From assembly GCA_963819645.1 (NCBI GenBank), contig CAWFWZ010000004.1, forward strand, positions 248,001-312,000: DNA of 64,000 bases. Direction: 5' to 3'. The notes beneath the pieces are model-generated. The model searched no databases. It saw only the letters and a list, made by a program, of their open reading frames with translations, and had not been told where the DNA came from. The translations under genes were made by a program, and so were the position numbers. Shown in pieces: positions 8,995-17,643 of this stretch. Within the stretch, counting starts at the first letter, position 1. The number at the start of each line of letters is the position of its first letter. The DNA is from CAVVDY01 sp963819645. GTDB lineage: Bacteria; Acidobacteriota; Terriglobia; Terriglobales; Acidobacteriaceae.

Positions 8995-9292
8995 CTAGCG
9001 CTCCCGGGATGTTCGACGGGCGCGCAGCTCGAGGTAAGCGGCCCCGATGAAGGCCACACAGCCGATCGTGATCGGCGAACGGAATCGCGACGTGAAGGTA
9101 GGCATTGCGCATATCGACCTGGCTGCCGCGAACCGCTCCCCAGGCGATGGTGCCCAGGATGCCTAGCAACAATCCCACGCCCATACCGGCAGCGGTGAAC
9201 AGCAGGGTTGCAAACAACACCCGCGCCACCGAGGCGACGACGATGGAGAACGGGCTCGGATGCTTGGCCGCAGCTAGCGTTGAAGCTGCCAT
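8995..9292 (-). CDS. Small membrane protein, unknown function (frameshifted)
   Basis: Reading from the ATG at 9292 gives MAASTLAAAKHPSPFSIVV, then two adjacent hydrophobic stretches (VARVLFATLLFTAAGMGVGLLL and GILGTIAWGAV), then RNAYLHVAIPF. A one-base shift near 9070 restores a third hydrophobic helix, ITIGCVAFIGAAYLELRAR, and a TAG stop at 8995-8997. Without the shift the frame becomes an arginine-rich tail of implausible composition. I do not recognise the family. It is divergent from the gene starting at 9371. Confidence 0.6.
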
Positions 9293-9370
9293 ACACAAAT
9301 AGGTTACAACAGACCTTGTATCGCCGCTGAGCACCGCCGCGTTATTGCACGTGGGTTACAATCGGACTTC

Positions 9371-10108
9371 ATGTCGCATACGTCTCAAGCCATTACGCGT
9401 ACCCCGGCCGAAGTGGTCCGCATGGCGCCGGTCTCGCAGGCAAGCAACGGGATCTGCTATGCCATTTCCGGCGAAGTAACAGCGTCGGCAACCGATCTGG
9501 ATCGGCTGGTGTCGACCGTGCCGCGTACCATTGCGGCAGCCCTGGCCCGCAAGGCCTACTACTTCGTTCCGCTCACGCTGAACCTTGGCGACGAGACTCT
9601 GATTGCCGATCGCTACGACGTCCAGCTTTCCGACAGCGCCATCTGCCACCGCGATCACAATGTCGGTGATTCGCAATATGTTTTCATTTCTACGCGACTG
9701 ATGGAAGACAGCTTCGCCATCGCCTTCGAATTCTTTATCAACATCGGCCACAACTTTGTCGACGAGATTGGCATCTCGCAGGATTTTGCCGACCTGGTGT
9801 GGAAGCAGGTACAGGACAAGGCGCGCGGCGAAACCTCCATGGACGCTTACGAGTTGCGCAAGGTCGCAACTGCCAATGGCCCTGAGACGGAGAAGGCCCG
9901 CCACGAATACCTGCTCGCGACCTTCGCCGATGCCATCGCCGTGTATCTGCTTTCGCTCTATGTCGATGTGGACTACCACGAGCTGCGCGAGCGCGATTAT
10001 CCGCTGCTCGCCCCCGGCGCGCTGGCCGAGCGGCTGCGCAAAATCAACGAACTGTTTCCCCCGAATCCGGGATTCGAGTTCGCGGTCTATCACCGGAGAA
10101 GGCAGTAG
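9371..10108 (+). CDS. Conserved-looking protein of unknown function
   Basis: A 245-aa intact cytosolic-type frame with no signal peptide or membrane helix. It is acidic and rich in aromatic residues, with a helical C-terminal half (FADAIAVYLLSLYVDVDYHELRERDYPLLAPGALAERLRKINELF) and a mixed N-terminal half (GEVTASATDLDRLVSTVPRT, FVPLTLNLGDETLIADRY). The codon bias resembles its neighbours. I recognise no domain and assign no function. The next gene, ruvA, is separated by about 290 bp of repeats. Confidence 0.72.
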   Translation: MSHTSQAITRTPAEVVRMAPVSQASNGICYAISGEVTASATDLDRLVSTVPRTIAAALARKAYYFVPLTLNLGDETLIADRYDVQLSDSAICHRDHNVGDSQYVFISTRLMEDSFAIAFEFFINIGHNFVDEIGISQDFADLVWKQVQDKARGETSMDAYELRKVATANGPETEKARHEYLLATFADAIAVYLLSLYVDVDYHELRERDYPLLAPGALAERLRKINELFPPNPGFEFAVYHRRRQ

Positions 10109-10395
10109 GAAGTTGTCAGTTGTCGGTTGTCAGAAAGAAGTTGGTAGTGGTGAGTTGGCGGTGACTGAAAGCTTCACGCCTCTTGCAAAGCCCGCGCCGT
10201 AGGCGCAGCAGAGCTTAACCCAGCGCTTCAGCGCTGGGTTCATTGTTAAACCGGGCTGAGTCCCGTAGGGACGACAGAGGTCGCGGGCAATCTCCATCGT
10301 TGGCAACTGAGAACTGCAAACTTCTTACTGACAACCGACAACTGGTCACTGACAACTGTCGGGACCGCTGACCACCGACAACTGACAACTACTCG
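10109..10395. repeat. GTTGTCAGT-type short repeats and a CCCAGCGC palindrome
   Basis: Units of GTTGTC(A/G)GT run at 10110-10145, and the inverse ACAACTGACAACT at about 10315-10392. The perfect palindrome AACCCAGCGCTTCAGCGCTGGGTT sits between them at about 10217-10240. No gene is visible. Similar GTTGTC runs occur near 5.5, 21.8, 31.9, 32.2 and 57.1 kb. Confidence 0.7.
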
Positions 10396-10980
10396 ATGAT
10401 TGCTCATCTCCGCGGACGGCTCATCTCGAAGCATCCCAACCAGGCTATTGTTGAGGCCGCTGGCGTGGGCTACGACGTGACCATCACCGTTCCCACCTTC
10501 TCCGATCTACCGGGAACGGGGAGCGAAGTCGCGCTGCATATTCATACGCATGTTCGGGAAGATGCCCTGGCTCTCTATGGATTTCTGCGCTCCGAAGAGA
10601 AGCAACTCTTCGAGAAACTTATCACCGTCAGCGGCATTGGGCCGAAGCTGGCGATCACCATCCTCAGCGGCATGGGCACCCCTGACATGGTAGGAGCGAT
10701 CCGAGCCAACGATTATGCGCGCCTCACGAAGATCCCCGGTATCGGAAAGAAGACTGCCGAGCGCATGTGTGTCGAGCTGCGCGACAAGCTGGAAGGCTTC
10801 GGTGAAAGTCCAACCGCAAAGAGTGTTTCCGCCGTCGAGGAAGACGTCATCTCCGCGCTCACCAATCTTGGCTATCAGCGGGCGCTCGCGGAGAAGGCCG
10901 TCGAGCGCGCGGTCGCGTCAGCGGGGCGAGAGAACTTCGACGCAGTGTTCCGAGCGGCGCTGGGAGGGCTGTCGAAGTAG
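10396..10980 (+). CDS. ruvA: Holliday junction branch migration protein RuvA
   Basis: RuvA binds four-way DNA junctions and recruits the RuvB motor. The 194-aa intact frame starts MIAHLRGRLISKHPNQAIVEAAGVGYDV (OB-fold domain I). It continues with the two helix-hairpin-helix motifs, VSGIGPKLAITILSGM and IPGIGKKTAERMCVELRDKL (domain II), and ends in the RuvB-binding domain III (EDVISALTNLGYQRALAEKAVERA). Length and motif order are normal. No ruvB or ruvC lies in the window. Confidence 0.97.
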   Translation: MIAHLRGRLISKHPNQAIVEAAGVGYDVTITVPTFSDLPGTGSEVALHIHTHVREDALALYGFLRSEEKQLFEKLITVSGIGPKLAITILSGMGTPDMVGAIRANDYARLTKIPGIGKKTAERMCVELRDKLEGFGESPTAKSVSAVEEDVISALTNLGYQRALAEKAVERAVASAGRENFDAVFRAALGGLSK

Positions 10981-11250
10981 CTATTCGAATCCCAACTCCT
11001 TCATCTCTTCATCCGTCAGCGGATCGAAGCAGTCCGGTGTCCACCAAATCTTGCCCTCGAACCCGCCCGGTAGCCGCTGTCTGAGGCCGGCGGCGATCGA
11101 CACGACCTTTACGACCGGCTTGCCCTGAATAGTGATGTACACATCCTATCCACTCTCCGCCTCGCGAATGATCTTGGACAGGTTTTTTGGCAGCCTCTTC
11201 GACCGTGTATTTCTTGGCTTCATTCTCCGTGTCCAGAGCCTGCCCTGAGC
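10981..11250 (-). pseudogene. Decayed Phd/YefM-type antitoxin
   Basis: Translation of the minus strand gives EAKKYTVEEAAK, then after a shift in a six-A run (about 11182-11187) NLSKIIREAESG, then an in-frame TAG, then DVYITIQGKPVVKVVS and a C-terminal part ending EEMKELGFE with a TAG at 10981-10983. KYTVEEAAKNLSKIIREAESGEDVYI is the Phd/PRD-antitoxin pattern. One frameshift plus one nonsense codon and no clear start make it a relic, or a gene damaged by assembly errors. No toxin gene is next to it. Confidence 0.65.
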
Positions 11251-11279
11251 GCAGCCGAAGGGTGCCTCTGTGGTGAATT

Positions 11280-12674
11280 CTACTTCCCTATACAGAACGA
11301 GCTGAAGATCAGGTTCAGGACATCGTCGGCGGTGGTCGCGCCGGTGATCTCGTCCAACGCGTGCAGCGCGTTGTAGAGGTCCAGCAGGATCATCTCGTGC
11401 GGCGTCTTTAGCGGAACGGCAGAAGATGCGGCATCCAGCGCGGTGATTGCGCTCTGCACTTCGCTATGCTGGCGGACGTTGGTGAGAAAGCCGCTCTCCT
11501 GCTGCGCGCCGGCGTCGCCACCTACCAGTTGAAGAATGGCCGTGCGCAACTCATCAATTCCTTCGCCGGTTATCGCTGAGGTGAATACTGCGGGTTCGCT
11601 TTGCGAATCAGCCGGCAGTCTCCTGGTGACCACGCCTCGCGACTCGCTATGCAGATCCACCTTACTGCAAACTAGAATGCGCGCACGACCCTGAGTCTTC
11701 TCGATCAAGTTGAAATCCAGGTCGAACGCCTCGTCCGACATCTGCGTCAGATCGAGGACGACCAGCACGACATCCGCATCCGCCAACGCCTCCAGAGATT
11801 TGCGAATGCCGATGCTCTCCGCCTCATCGAGCGCGGTGCGAATGCCGGCAGTGTCGACCAGCCGCACGGGGATGCCGCCGATGGAAACTGTCTCGCTCAC
11901 CAGGTCGCGCGTCGTTCCTGGAGTCGCCGTGACGATCGCGCGCTCCTGCTCGACCAGGCGATTGAACAAACTCGACTTGCCGACATTCGGCCGACCGACG
12001 ATGGCCAGCGTCAGCCCTTCATGCACAACTTTGCCGAAGGCGAAGCTGGCCAGCAGTTGCTGCAACGGCTCACGCACCGCCGCGATGCGCTCGAGGATCT
12101 GCTCGCCTGGGATCACCGATACGTCGTCTTCCGCAAAATCGATGCCTGCTTCCATCACTGCGATCAGCTCCATCAGCTTCTGCTTGATGGGCTGAATGCG
12201 TTTCGACAGTGAGCCTTCGAGCTGGCGCGCCGCCACCTGCGCCTGGTAAAGCGTCTGCGAATCGATGAGGTCGCGCACCGCCTCCGCCTGCGTCAGATCC
12301 ATGCGGCCGTTGAGGAAGGCGCGCATGGTGAACTCGCCGGGCTCGGCCAGCCGTGCGCCTCGTGCAAGCGCCATCTCGACCACGTGTCGCAGAACGACGG
12401 GCGAGCCGTGACACGAAATCTCGACCACATCGTCGGTCGTGTACGAGTGCGGCTTGGCGAAAAACGTTGCGACCACTTCGTCGATGCGCTCGCCGGTCTT
12501 GACATCGATTAGCTCGCCGAAGTGTGCACGATTGGTTTGCAACTCAGCGGCACCGCTCAACCGCAACATGGAATGCGCGATGGCACGGGCTTCTGTCCCC
12601 GAGAGCCGCACCACGCCGATCCCGCCGCGGCCCAGCGGTGTTGCGATGGCGACAATCGTGTCGTCGAGGTTCAC
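11280..12674 (-). CDS. mnmE: tRNA modification GTPase MnmE
   Basis: With MnmG this protein installs the cmnm5/nm5 modification at U34 of certain tRNAs. The 464-aa intact frame has the N-terminal tetrahydrofolate-binding domain (DTIVAIATPLGRGGIGVVRLSG, EPGEFTMRAFLNGRMDL). A helical domain follows, with an inserted G domain: GRPNVGKSSLFN (P-loop), ATPGTTRD (G2/K-loop), DTAG (G3) and CSKVD (G4). The end FCIGK holds the essential C-terminal Cys of the C-(I/L/V)-G-K motif. It converges with the antitoxin relic and is divergent from larB. Confidence 0.97.
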   Translation of the reverse strand: MNLDDTIVAIATPLGRGGIGVVRLSGTEARAIAHSMLRLSGAAELQTNRAHFGELIDVKTGERIDEVVATFFAKPHSYTTDDVVEISCHGSPVVLRHVVEMALARGARLAEPGEFTMRAFLNGRMDLTQAEAVRDLIDSQTLYQAQVAARQLEGSLSKRIQPIKQKLMELIAVMEAGIDFAEDDVSVIPGEQILERIAAVREPLQQLLASFAFGKVVHEGLTLAIVGRPNVGKSSLFNRLVEQERAIVTATPGTTRDLVSETVSIGGIPVRLVDTAGIRTALDEAESIGIRKSLEALADADVVLVVLDLTQMSDEAFDLDFNLIEKTQGRARILVCSKVDLHSESRGVVTRRLPADSQSEPAVFTSAITGEGIDELRTAILQLVGGDAGAQQESGFLTNVRQHSEVQSAITALDAASSAVPLKTPHEMILLDLYNALHALDEITGATTADDVLNLIFSSFCIGK

Positions 12675-12775
12675 GGGTTCATTGTAAAGAGGGGGCGATC
12701 ATATCGGCTGATCAGCCCATATCAGCAGCTGTCGGACAGAAGACAGTGATACTCTCACTGTTGGCCCAGCCCCCG

Positions 12776-13525
12776 ATGAACTCCGACTCCATCAAAAAGC
12801 TGTTTCAGCAGGTAAAGAAGGGCACGCTCTCGCCGGATGAGGCTGTGCAGCAGCTTCGTCACATGCCATTCGAGGACATGGGCTTCGCCAACATCGATCA
12901 TCATCGCGCACTTCGCGTGGGCATGGCGGAGGTTATCTTCGGGCCGGGCAAAGAGCCGCTGCATCTGGCCGAGATCTTCGCCAATCTGGCACAACGCGGC
13001 AACAACGTGCTGGCGACGCGCGTGACGGAAGACCAATTTCGCGCGGTGAAGCGCAAGCTGCGCAAAGCCGAGTTTCATCTGCTTGCGCGCTGCATCACCC
13101 TGACGCAAGATGAAACAATTCGCGGCAAGGGCAGGATCGTCGTCGTCTCCGCCGGAACCAGCGACATTCCCGTCGCCGAAGAAGCACTGGTGACCGCGCA
13201 GACCATGGGTAACGAAGTTCAGCATCTGTATGACGTTGGTGTGGCGGGAATCCATCGCCTGCTGGCGCGCAAAGACGTGCTCACCAAAGCACGAGTCGTG
13301 GTCGTTTGCGCCGGGATGGAAGGGGCGCTGCCCAGCGTGGTCGGCGGATTAGTGGGCGTTCCGGTGATCGCCGTCCCCACCAGCGTCGGCTATGGCGCTT
13401 CCTATAAAGGACTGACCGCACTGCTGGGCATGCTGAACTCCTGCGCTTCGAACGTGACGGTCGTGAACATCGACAACGGCTTCGGCGCGGGCTACGTCGC
13501 GTCGATTATCAATCGGCTGGAGTAA
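12776..13525 (+). CDS. larB: LarB-type pyridinium-3,5-biscarboxylic acid mononucleotide synthase
   Basis: LarB carboxylates and adenylyl-hydrolyses NaAD to P2CMN, the first step to the nickel-pincer cofactor of lactate racemase-type enzymes. The 249-aa frame has an N-terminal helical part (IKKLFQQVKKGTLSPDEAVQQL, GMAEVIFGPGKE) and a PurE-like core (IVVVSAGTSDIPVAEEALVTA, VVVCAGMEGALPSVVGGL, VIAVPTSVGYGASYKGLTALLGMLNSC, VVNIDNGFGAGYVASIINR). The ATG at 12776 is chosen because the MNSDSIKKLFQQVKKG start matches the family; upstream codons in frame belong to the mnmE antisense. No larC, larE or larA is nearby. Confidence 0.92.
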   Translation: MNSDSIKKLFQQVKKGTLSPDEAVQQLRHMPFEDMGFANIDHHRALRVGMAEVIFGPGKEPLHLAEIFANLAQRGNNVLATRVTEDQFRAVKRKLRKAEFHLLARCITLTQDETIRGKGRIVVVSAGTSDIPVAEEALVTAQTMGNEVQHLYDVGVAGIHRLLARKDVLTKARVVVVCAGMEGALPSVVGGLVGVPVIAVPTSVGYGASYKGLTALLGMLNSCASNVTVVNIDNGFGAGYVASIINRLE

Positions 13526-13601
13526 GACGGCGAGCGGCGAGCCACGAGCTACTAGAGCCGGCAGAGGTCGGAGGATCACTGCCGTTCAACAGCACAAGAT
13601 G

Positions 13602-13720
13602 TTTGTCATCACGAGCGAAGCGAGGGATCTGCTCTCGTCGAAAGTTGAAGGATCACCGCTCAGTGTTGGCAGCGTCAGCGAGAACAGATCCCTCGGTCGC
13701 AAGCGACCTCGTGATGACAA
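13602..13720. repeat. Palindromic element, family A (full copy)
   Basis: The ends are TTTGTCATCACGAG and CTCGTGATGACAA, near-perfect inverses. The inner arms GCGAAGCGAGGGATCTG and CAGATCCCTCGGTCGCAAGCG are also inverse. The element is about 119 bp long and non-coding, between larB and the convergent mvaB. Compare 20722-20842, which has nearly identical ends but a different centre. Confidence 0.8.
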
Positions 13721-13761
13721 TTCAAACGTTGACGGCTGATAGCTGACAGCCGACGGGTCTT

Positions 13762-14634
13762 CTACATCTTCGGTCCGCTGAAGCGGCTCGCAATCTCGAC
13801 CGCCAGACGGAACGGTTCGGTGATCGGCTTGCTGATTGGCAAAGCGACGTCGCGCTGCTTCAAGGCTTCGAATAATTTTTCGGTCGGAATGTTTCCCACC
13901 AGAACGTCCTGCGCGAACGGACATCCGCCCATACCGCCGATCGCCGAATCGAAGCGGCGGCAACCGGAGTCATAGGCCGCGAGAACTTTGGCGATGGCAT
14001 CGTCGGGCCGGCTGTGCAGATGCACGCCGATTTCGATGTCGCTGAAGCTGCCGTACACCTCGTCGAGCAGATCGCCGATCTGCTCCGGCGTGGCGAGCCC
14101 CACAGTGTCGGCCAGCGAGATGGCCTGCAGGTCCAGGTCGGCGAGCAGGCGAATGCCCTCGATCAGTTCCTCGGCATTCCACAAATCGCCGTAGGGATTG
14201 CCAAACGCCATCGAAATGTAGGCCACCGTGTCGAGCCCGCTCGCGTCCGCCTTCTGCTTGATCTTCTCCAGCGTCTCCAGGTTCTCTTCCGGCGTCTGAT
14301 TCTGGTTTTGCTTGAGGAAAGTCGGCGAAAGCGAGTACGGAAAACCGAGCGTGTGCACCGCATCGGTAGCGATGGCGCGCTCGGCGCCGCGCTCGTTGAC
14401 CACGATTCCGATGATCTCAACGTCATCGGGCGGATCGAGTTCGCTGAGCACGGTTTCCGAATCGGCCATCTGCGGCACGGCTTTCGGCGAGACAAACGAA
14501 GCTGCGTCAATGTGCTTGAATCCGGCGTTGATCAGCGCCTGAAGGTATTCGACCTTCAGCGGGGTCGGAATCTGGCCGGGCAGACCTTGCCATGCGTCAC
14601 GCGGACATTCGATGAGTTTGATAGATGCGGCCAT
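13762..14634 (-). CDS. mvaB: Hydroxymethylglutaryl-CoA lyase
   Basis: A TIM-barrel lyase that splits HMG-CoA into acetoacetate and acetyl-CoA in leucine degradation. The 290-aa intact frame has the HMGL-like fold: IKLIECPRDAWQGLP (the Arg-Asp catalytic pair), HIDAASFVSPKAVPQMADS, MAFGNPYGD, ISLADTVGLATPEQI and VHLHSRPDDA (metal-binding His pair). The signature GGMGGCPFAQDVLVGN contains the catalytic Cys of true HMG-CoA lyases, which makes homocitrate or isopropylmalate synthase unlikely. It lies downstream of rpmA beyond a terminator, so it probably has its own promoter. Confidence 0.94.
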   Translation of the reverse strand: MAASIKLIECPRDAWQGLPGQIPTPLKVEYLQALINAGFKHIDAASFVSPKAVPQMADSETVLSELDPPDDVEIIGIVVNERGAERAIATDAVHTLGFPYSLSPTFLKQNQNQTPEENLETLEKIKQKADASGLDTVAYISMAFGNPYGDLWNAEELIEGIRLLADLDLQAISLADTVGLATPEQIGDLLDEVYGSFSDIEIGVHLHSRPDDAIAKVLAAYDSGCRRFDSAIGGMGGCPFAQDVLVGNIPTEKLFEALKQRDVALPISKPITEPFRLAVEIASRFSGPKM

Positions 14635-14664
14635 TGGCTATTAGCTCTTGGCTCTTGGCTAAGA

Positions 14665-14696
14665 CAAAAACCAAAGGCCCCTCGTCAAGAGGAGCC
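14665..14696 (-). terminator. Intrinsic terminator after rplU-rpmA
   Basis: On the minus strand GGCTCCTC-TTGAC-GAGGGGCC forms an 8-bp stem (one G-U pair), followed by TTTGGTTTTTG. It lies about 90 bp downstream of the rpmA stop and just upstream of mvaB, so it separates the ribosomal protein operon from mvaB. Confidence 0.75.
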
Positions 14697-14783
14697 TCGA
14701 TTCTAAATGTTCTGAAGTTGAATGCGACGAAGGCACGCGCCTCTCTCGCCAAAAGCTAAGAGCCAAAGGGCAAGAGCCGATCG

Positions 14784-15053
14784 CTAATTGCTAGCTACTT
14801 CCTTCGCAACCACTGACACAAACTTGCCCATCGCGCCGCGATCTTTGAACTCGATGACGCCAGTGATCTTGGCGAAGAGGGTGTCGTCTTTGCCGCGGCC
14901 GACATTGAGGCCGGGCTTGATACGAGTGCCGCGCTGCCGCACGATGATGGTGCCGCCGGGAACGAACTGTCCGCCGAAAGCTTTTACGCCAAGCCGCTGC
15001 GCGTTGGAATCACGGCCGTTTCTGGAGCTACCTAAACCTTTTTTATGTGCCAT
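14784..15053 (-). CDS. rpmA: 50S ribosomal protein L27
   Basis: An 89-aa complete bL27. It begins MAHKKGLGSSRNGRDSNAQR without the Firmicutes-type cleaved N-terminal extension, and continues LGVKAFGGQFVPGGTIIVRQRGT and GRGKDDTLFAKITGVIEF. L27 reaches towards the peptidyl-transferase centre of the 50S subunit. rplU lies upstream on the same strand, the usual bacterial pairing, but the two are separated by about 270 bp of repeats rather than the usual short gap. Confidence 0.98.
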   Translation of the reverse strand: MAHKKGLGSSRNGRDSNAQRLGVKAFGGQFVPGGTIIVRQRGTRIKPGLNVGRGKDDTLFAKITGVIEFKDRGAMGKFVSVVAKEVASN

Positions 15054-15320
15054 ATCTCTGTTCTCGTGCCGCCCCTGAAGGGGCTGAAATTTTTAATCTG
15101 CCTGGACGCTGCGCTAAAGCGCTGCTCTACCCAAACCTAATATCCGCAACCCAGCGCTAAAGCGCCGCTCCACGCTCCGCCTAAAACTCCGCCTCGCCGT
15201 CGGTTCTCCAAAACGGCAGTCCCGATAAGCGCTCACGTACCGAGGCCCACCAGTGCAGCAAATGAGAATCGAACCGCCTGATGGCCGACATTGCAGCCAT
15301 CATCAACTGACAAGTCAGCA
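15054..15320. repeat. Repeat-filled gap between rplU and rpmA
   Basis: Contains GCCCCTGAAGGGGCTG (about 15072-15087) and two CAGCGCTAAAGCGC(T/C)GCTC palindromes (about 15110-15130 and 15150-15172). No gene is seen. It interrupts the normally compact rplU-rpmA pair; rpmA presumably relies on read-through or an unrecognised internal promoter. Confidence 0.6.
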
Positions 15321-15644
15321 TTATGCTTTGTGCGCCTGGCCGTCGACGTTGATGCCGGTAATCTTCACGGCGGTATAGGCCTGGCGATGACCTTGCAGCT
15401 TCTTGTACTGCTTCTTCCGCTTGTAGTGGAAGACCAGCACCTTGTCGCCGCGCTTCTGCTCGACGACCTGACCGGTAACGACCGCGTTTGACGGGAAGCC
15501 CATCTCGCCCTCTTTACCGCTAAAGGCCAGAACTTCGGCAAACTGAACTTCGGCACCGCTTTCCTGCGGCAGCTTCTCGACTTCAATTACGTCTCCGGGT
15601 GCGACGCGATACTGCTTTCCCCCGGCGCGGATTACCGCGTACAT
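15321..15644 (-). CDS. rplU: 50S ribosomal protein L21
   Basis: A 107-aa complete bL21: MYAVIRAGGKQYRVAPGDVIEVEKL at the start, VTGQVVEQKRGDKVLVFHYKRKKQYKKLQGHRQ (the conserved KRRKxYRRxxGHRQ signature region) and the ending YTAVKITGINV. A strong AGGAG site lies 6 bases before the ATG. A plausible sigma-70 promoter lies at 15810-15839. Confidence 0.98.
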   Translation of the reverse strand: MYAVIRAGGKQYRVAPGDVIEVEKLPQESGAEVQFAEVLAFSGKEGEMGFPSNAVVTGQVVEQKRGDKVLVFHYKRKKQYKKLQGHRQAYTAVKITGINVDGQAHKA

Positions 15645-15809
15645 GGCAATCTCCTGAACTTAAACTGTTGCGATGACGCAACTGCGCCGCCTTCCAGCGA
15701 CACCTAAATCATTTGTGCACTTGCACTTACCAGCGCCAGGAAGGAAACCTTCAAACTACGGGCGGCTGGATGACCCTGACGGGACACAGTCGTACAGGCA
15801 AACCATAGA

Positions 15810-15839
15810 AGTTTAGCGTGTTTGGCAGGCAGAGGTCAA
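15810..15839 (-). promoter_or_regulatory. Candidate sigma-70 promoter for rplU
   Basis: On the minus strand TTGACC (15834-15839) and TAAACT (15810-15815) are spaced 18 bases apart. They lie about 165 bp upstream of the rplU start, leaving a long 5' leader in which I recognise no known motif. Confidence 0.45.
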
Positions 15840-15871
15840 CCGGAATGGCGGAACGGCATGCCCAGGCAGGC

Positions 15872-17524
15872 TCAAGGCTGAATAACCAACGTCCCGGTTA
15901 CCGACGATGCACCTGCGGTCGCCGTAATCTGCACTGTCGTTGGTTTGTGTACATGCACCGTTCTGATGGCGAATCCCATCGAAGTGCGCCCGCCCGGAAT
16001 ATACAAAGTCCGTGGTGTGTCGACGAGATTCAGCGGGCTGCTGCTCAGGCTGACGGTAACTCCTCCGCTGGGAGCAGCCGACCCAAGGAGGAGTGTTCCT
16101 GTGAACAATGTTCCACCTTTAACGCCCCTGGACATAAAAACCAGGGAACTCAGGGTGACGTTCGCGGGAGAAAACGTTGCCGTCACGGTCTGAATGTCGG
16201 CAACACGAACGGTACAGGTGTTGCCCTCGACGTTGTCGCAACCGATCAAACTCGACAGAGTGAAACCGGGATCGGGAAGCGCGGTCAAATACACGTTAGA
16301 AACACCCCAGGCGTATTCGTAGGAGCACGTCGAGCCGCAGTTAATGTGGCCGTCCCCTGACCAAACTTTCCCCGGCCCAATCGTCGATATTGACAACAAC
16401 GCATGACCATCGATTACAGCGAGGGTATTGTTGCTGTTCACCGCAACATAAAGGCGCTTGGCTGCCGCATCTACCGCCAACGCTACCGGGAACTGCCCGA
16501 CTTTAACGCTTGTGGTGAAAAGCGTGAGCCCGTTGATGAGAGTCACAGCATCACCGCTTGGATTGGTGAAAAGCACGTTACTGGCGGTATCAACTTCAAG
16601 CAGAAAGGGAGCCAGGCCTACGGCAGCCTGACCTGTTATGCGGTTGGTCGCACCTGCAATTTGCGACATGTATTCTTGATAACCATCGACGTAAATCTGG
16701 TTCGTCGCTTCGTTAACCGCAATTCCCGCGCCGAAATAAGAAACCTGCACAGGAATCGAGCTTAAGACGGTATCGGTCGCGCCATCGATCACCGAGACCG
16801 TGTCGTCAAACAGATTGCCCACGTAAATCCGGTTGGTCACCGTGTTTATTTCAACCGCATCAGCAACGTCTCCGACGCGCAGCCGACCAATGATGGCATT
16901 CGACGTTCCATCCACCACGATCACAACAGATTCGTGACCTTGAATCGTGACATACACCTTGTTGGTGACCGGATTCACAGCGACACAGCCGGGCAACGAG
17001 TCCCCGCCGACAGGAATCTCCGTGATCGATTCGGTAGCCCCATCAATCACTACGAGATTATTTCGCGTGGTGACGGCATAAATCTTGTTGGTGACAGGGT
17101 TCAGCGCCATCGGCTTCGGACCGAATCCAATGTTTTCGCCCGTGAACAGCGAAGAAACGGTGAGAGTAGACCCGTCGATCACCGCGATGGCGGGAAGGGT
17201 GCCGTCAGTCGATACATAGATTTTGTTGGTCTGCGGATTCACCAGGACGAAATTCGGCGTCCACACAGGAACGGTGCTGGTATCGAAGGTGTTGCCGTCT
17301 ATGACGCTTACACTGTTGTCTCCCTCATTGGCCACGAACACCTTGTTTGTTACCGGGTTTACTGCTACCCAGCGTGGGTTGATTCCAACGGGTATGGTCT
17401 TAATGACTCTCTGGCCGAGTAAAGGAAATGCCACAAAGACGAGACCAAGCAAGAAAAGGAAGTATCGAAGCCGATGAATATGAATCGTCAATGTGCGAGA
17501 TTTTGACGCATCAATCTCAGGCAT
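15872..17524 (-). CDS. Secreted YVTN-type beta-propeller protein with C-terminal Ig-like domain
   Basis: A 550-aa intact frame. A hydrophobic export segment (LRYFLFLLGLVFVAFPLLG) is followed by about eight repeats of the form VAVNPVTNKVYV...VSVIDGAT (residues ~40-380), the YVTN/NHL-like blade pattern of a beta-propeller. After that comes a segment with two Cys pairs (INCGSTCSYEYAWG and IGCDNVEGNTCTVRV) and a beta-rich Ig-like end (GGVTVSLSSSPLNLVDTPRTLYIPGG). It probably acts extracytoplasmically in binding or adhesion; no catalytic residues are visible. It may begin further in, at the basic stretch before the hydrophobic core. Confidence 0.85.
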   Translation of the reverse strand: MPEIDASKSRTLTIHIHRLRYFLFLLGLVFVAFPLLGQRVIKTIPVGINPRWVAVNPVTNKVFVANEGDNSVSVIDGNTFDTSTVPVWTPNFVLVNPQTNKIYVSTDGTLPAIAVIDGSTLTVSSLFTGENIGFGPKPMALNPVTNKIYAVTTRNNLVVIDGATESITEIPVGGDSLPGCVAVNPVTNKVYVTIQGHESVVIVVDGTSNAIIGRLRVGDVADAVEINTVTNRIYVGNLFDDTVSVIDGATDTVLSSIPVQVSYFGAGIAVNEATNQIYVDGYQEYMSQIAGATNRITGQAAVGLAPFLLEVDTASNVLFTNPSGDAVTLINGLTLFTTSVKVGQFPVALAVDAAAKRLYVAVNSNNTLAVIDGHALLSISTIGPGKVWSGDGHINCGSTCSYEYAWGVSNVYLTALPDPGFTLSSLIGCDNVEGNTCTVRVADIQTVTATFSPANVTLSSLVFMSRGVKGGTLFTGTLLLGSAAPSGGVTVSLSSSPLNLVDTPRTLYIPGGRTSMGFAIRTVHVHKPTTVQITATAGASSVTGTLVIQP

Positions 17525-17643
17525 CGGCAGATCTTTCTGAACTCCAGATTTGTACGGACATCACTGAATACCACGGCGGGGTACTCCGCACAAGCCTGTT
17601 GCGAGATCACAAATTCCCATCGTCCTGCTATTAGAATCAGTGT

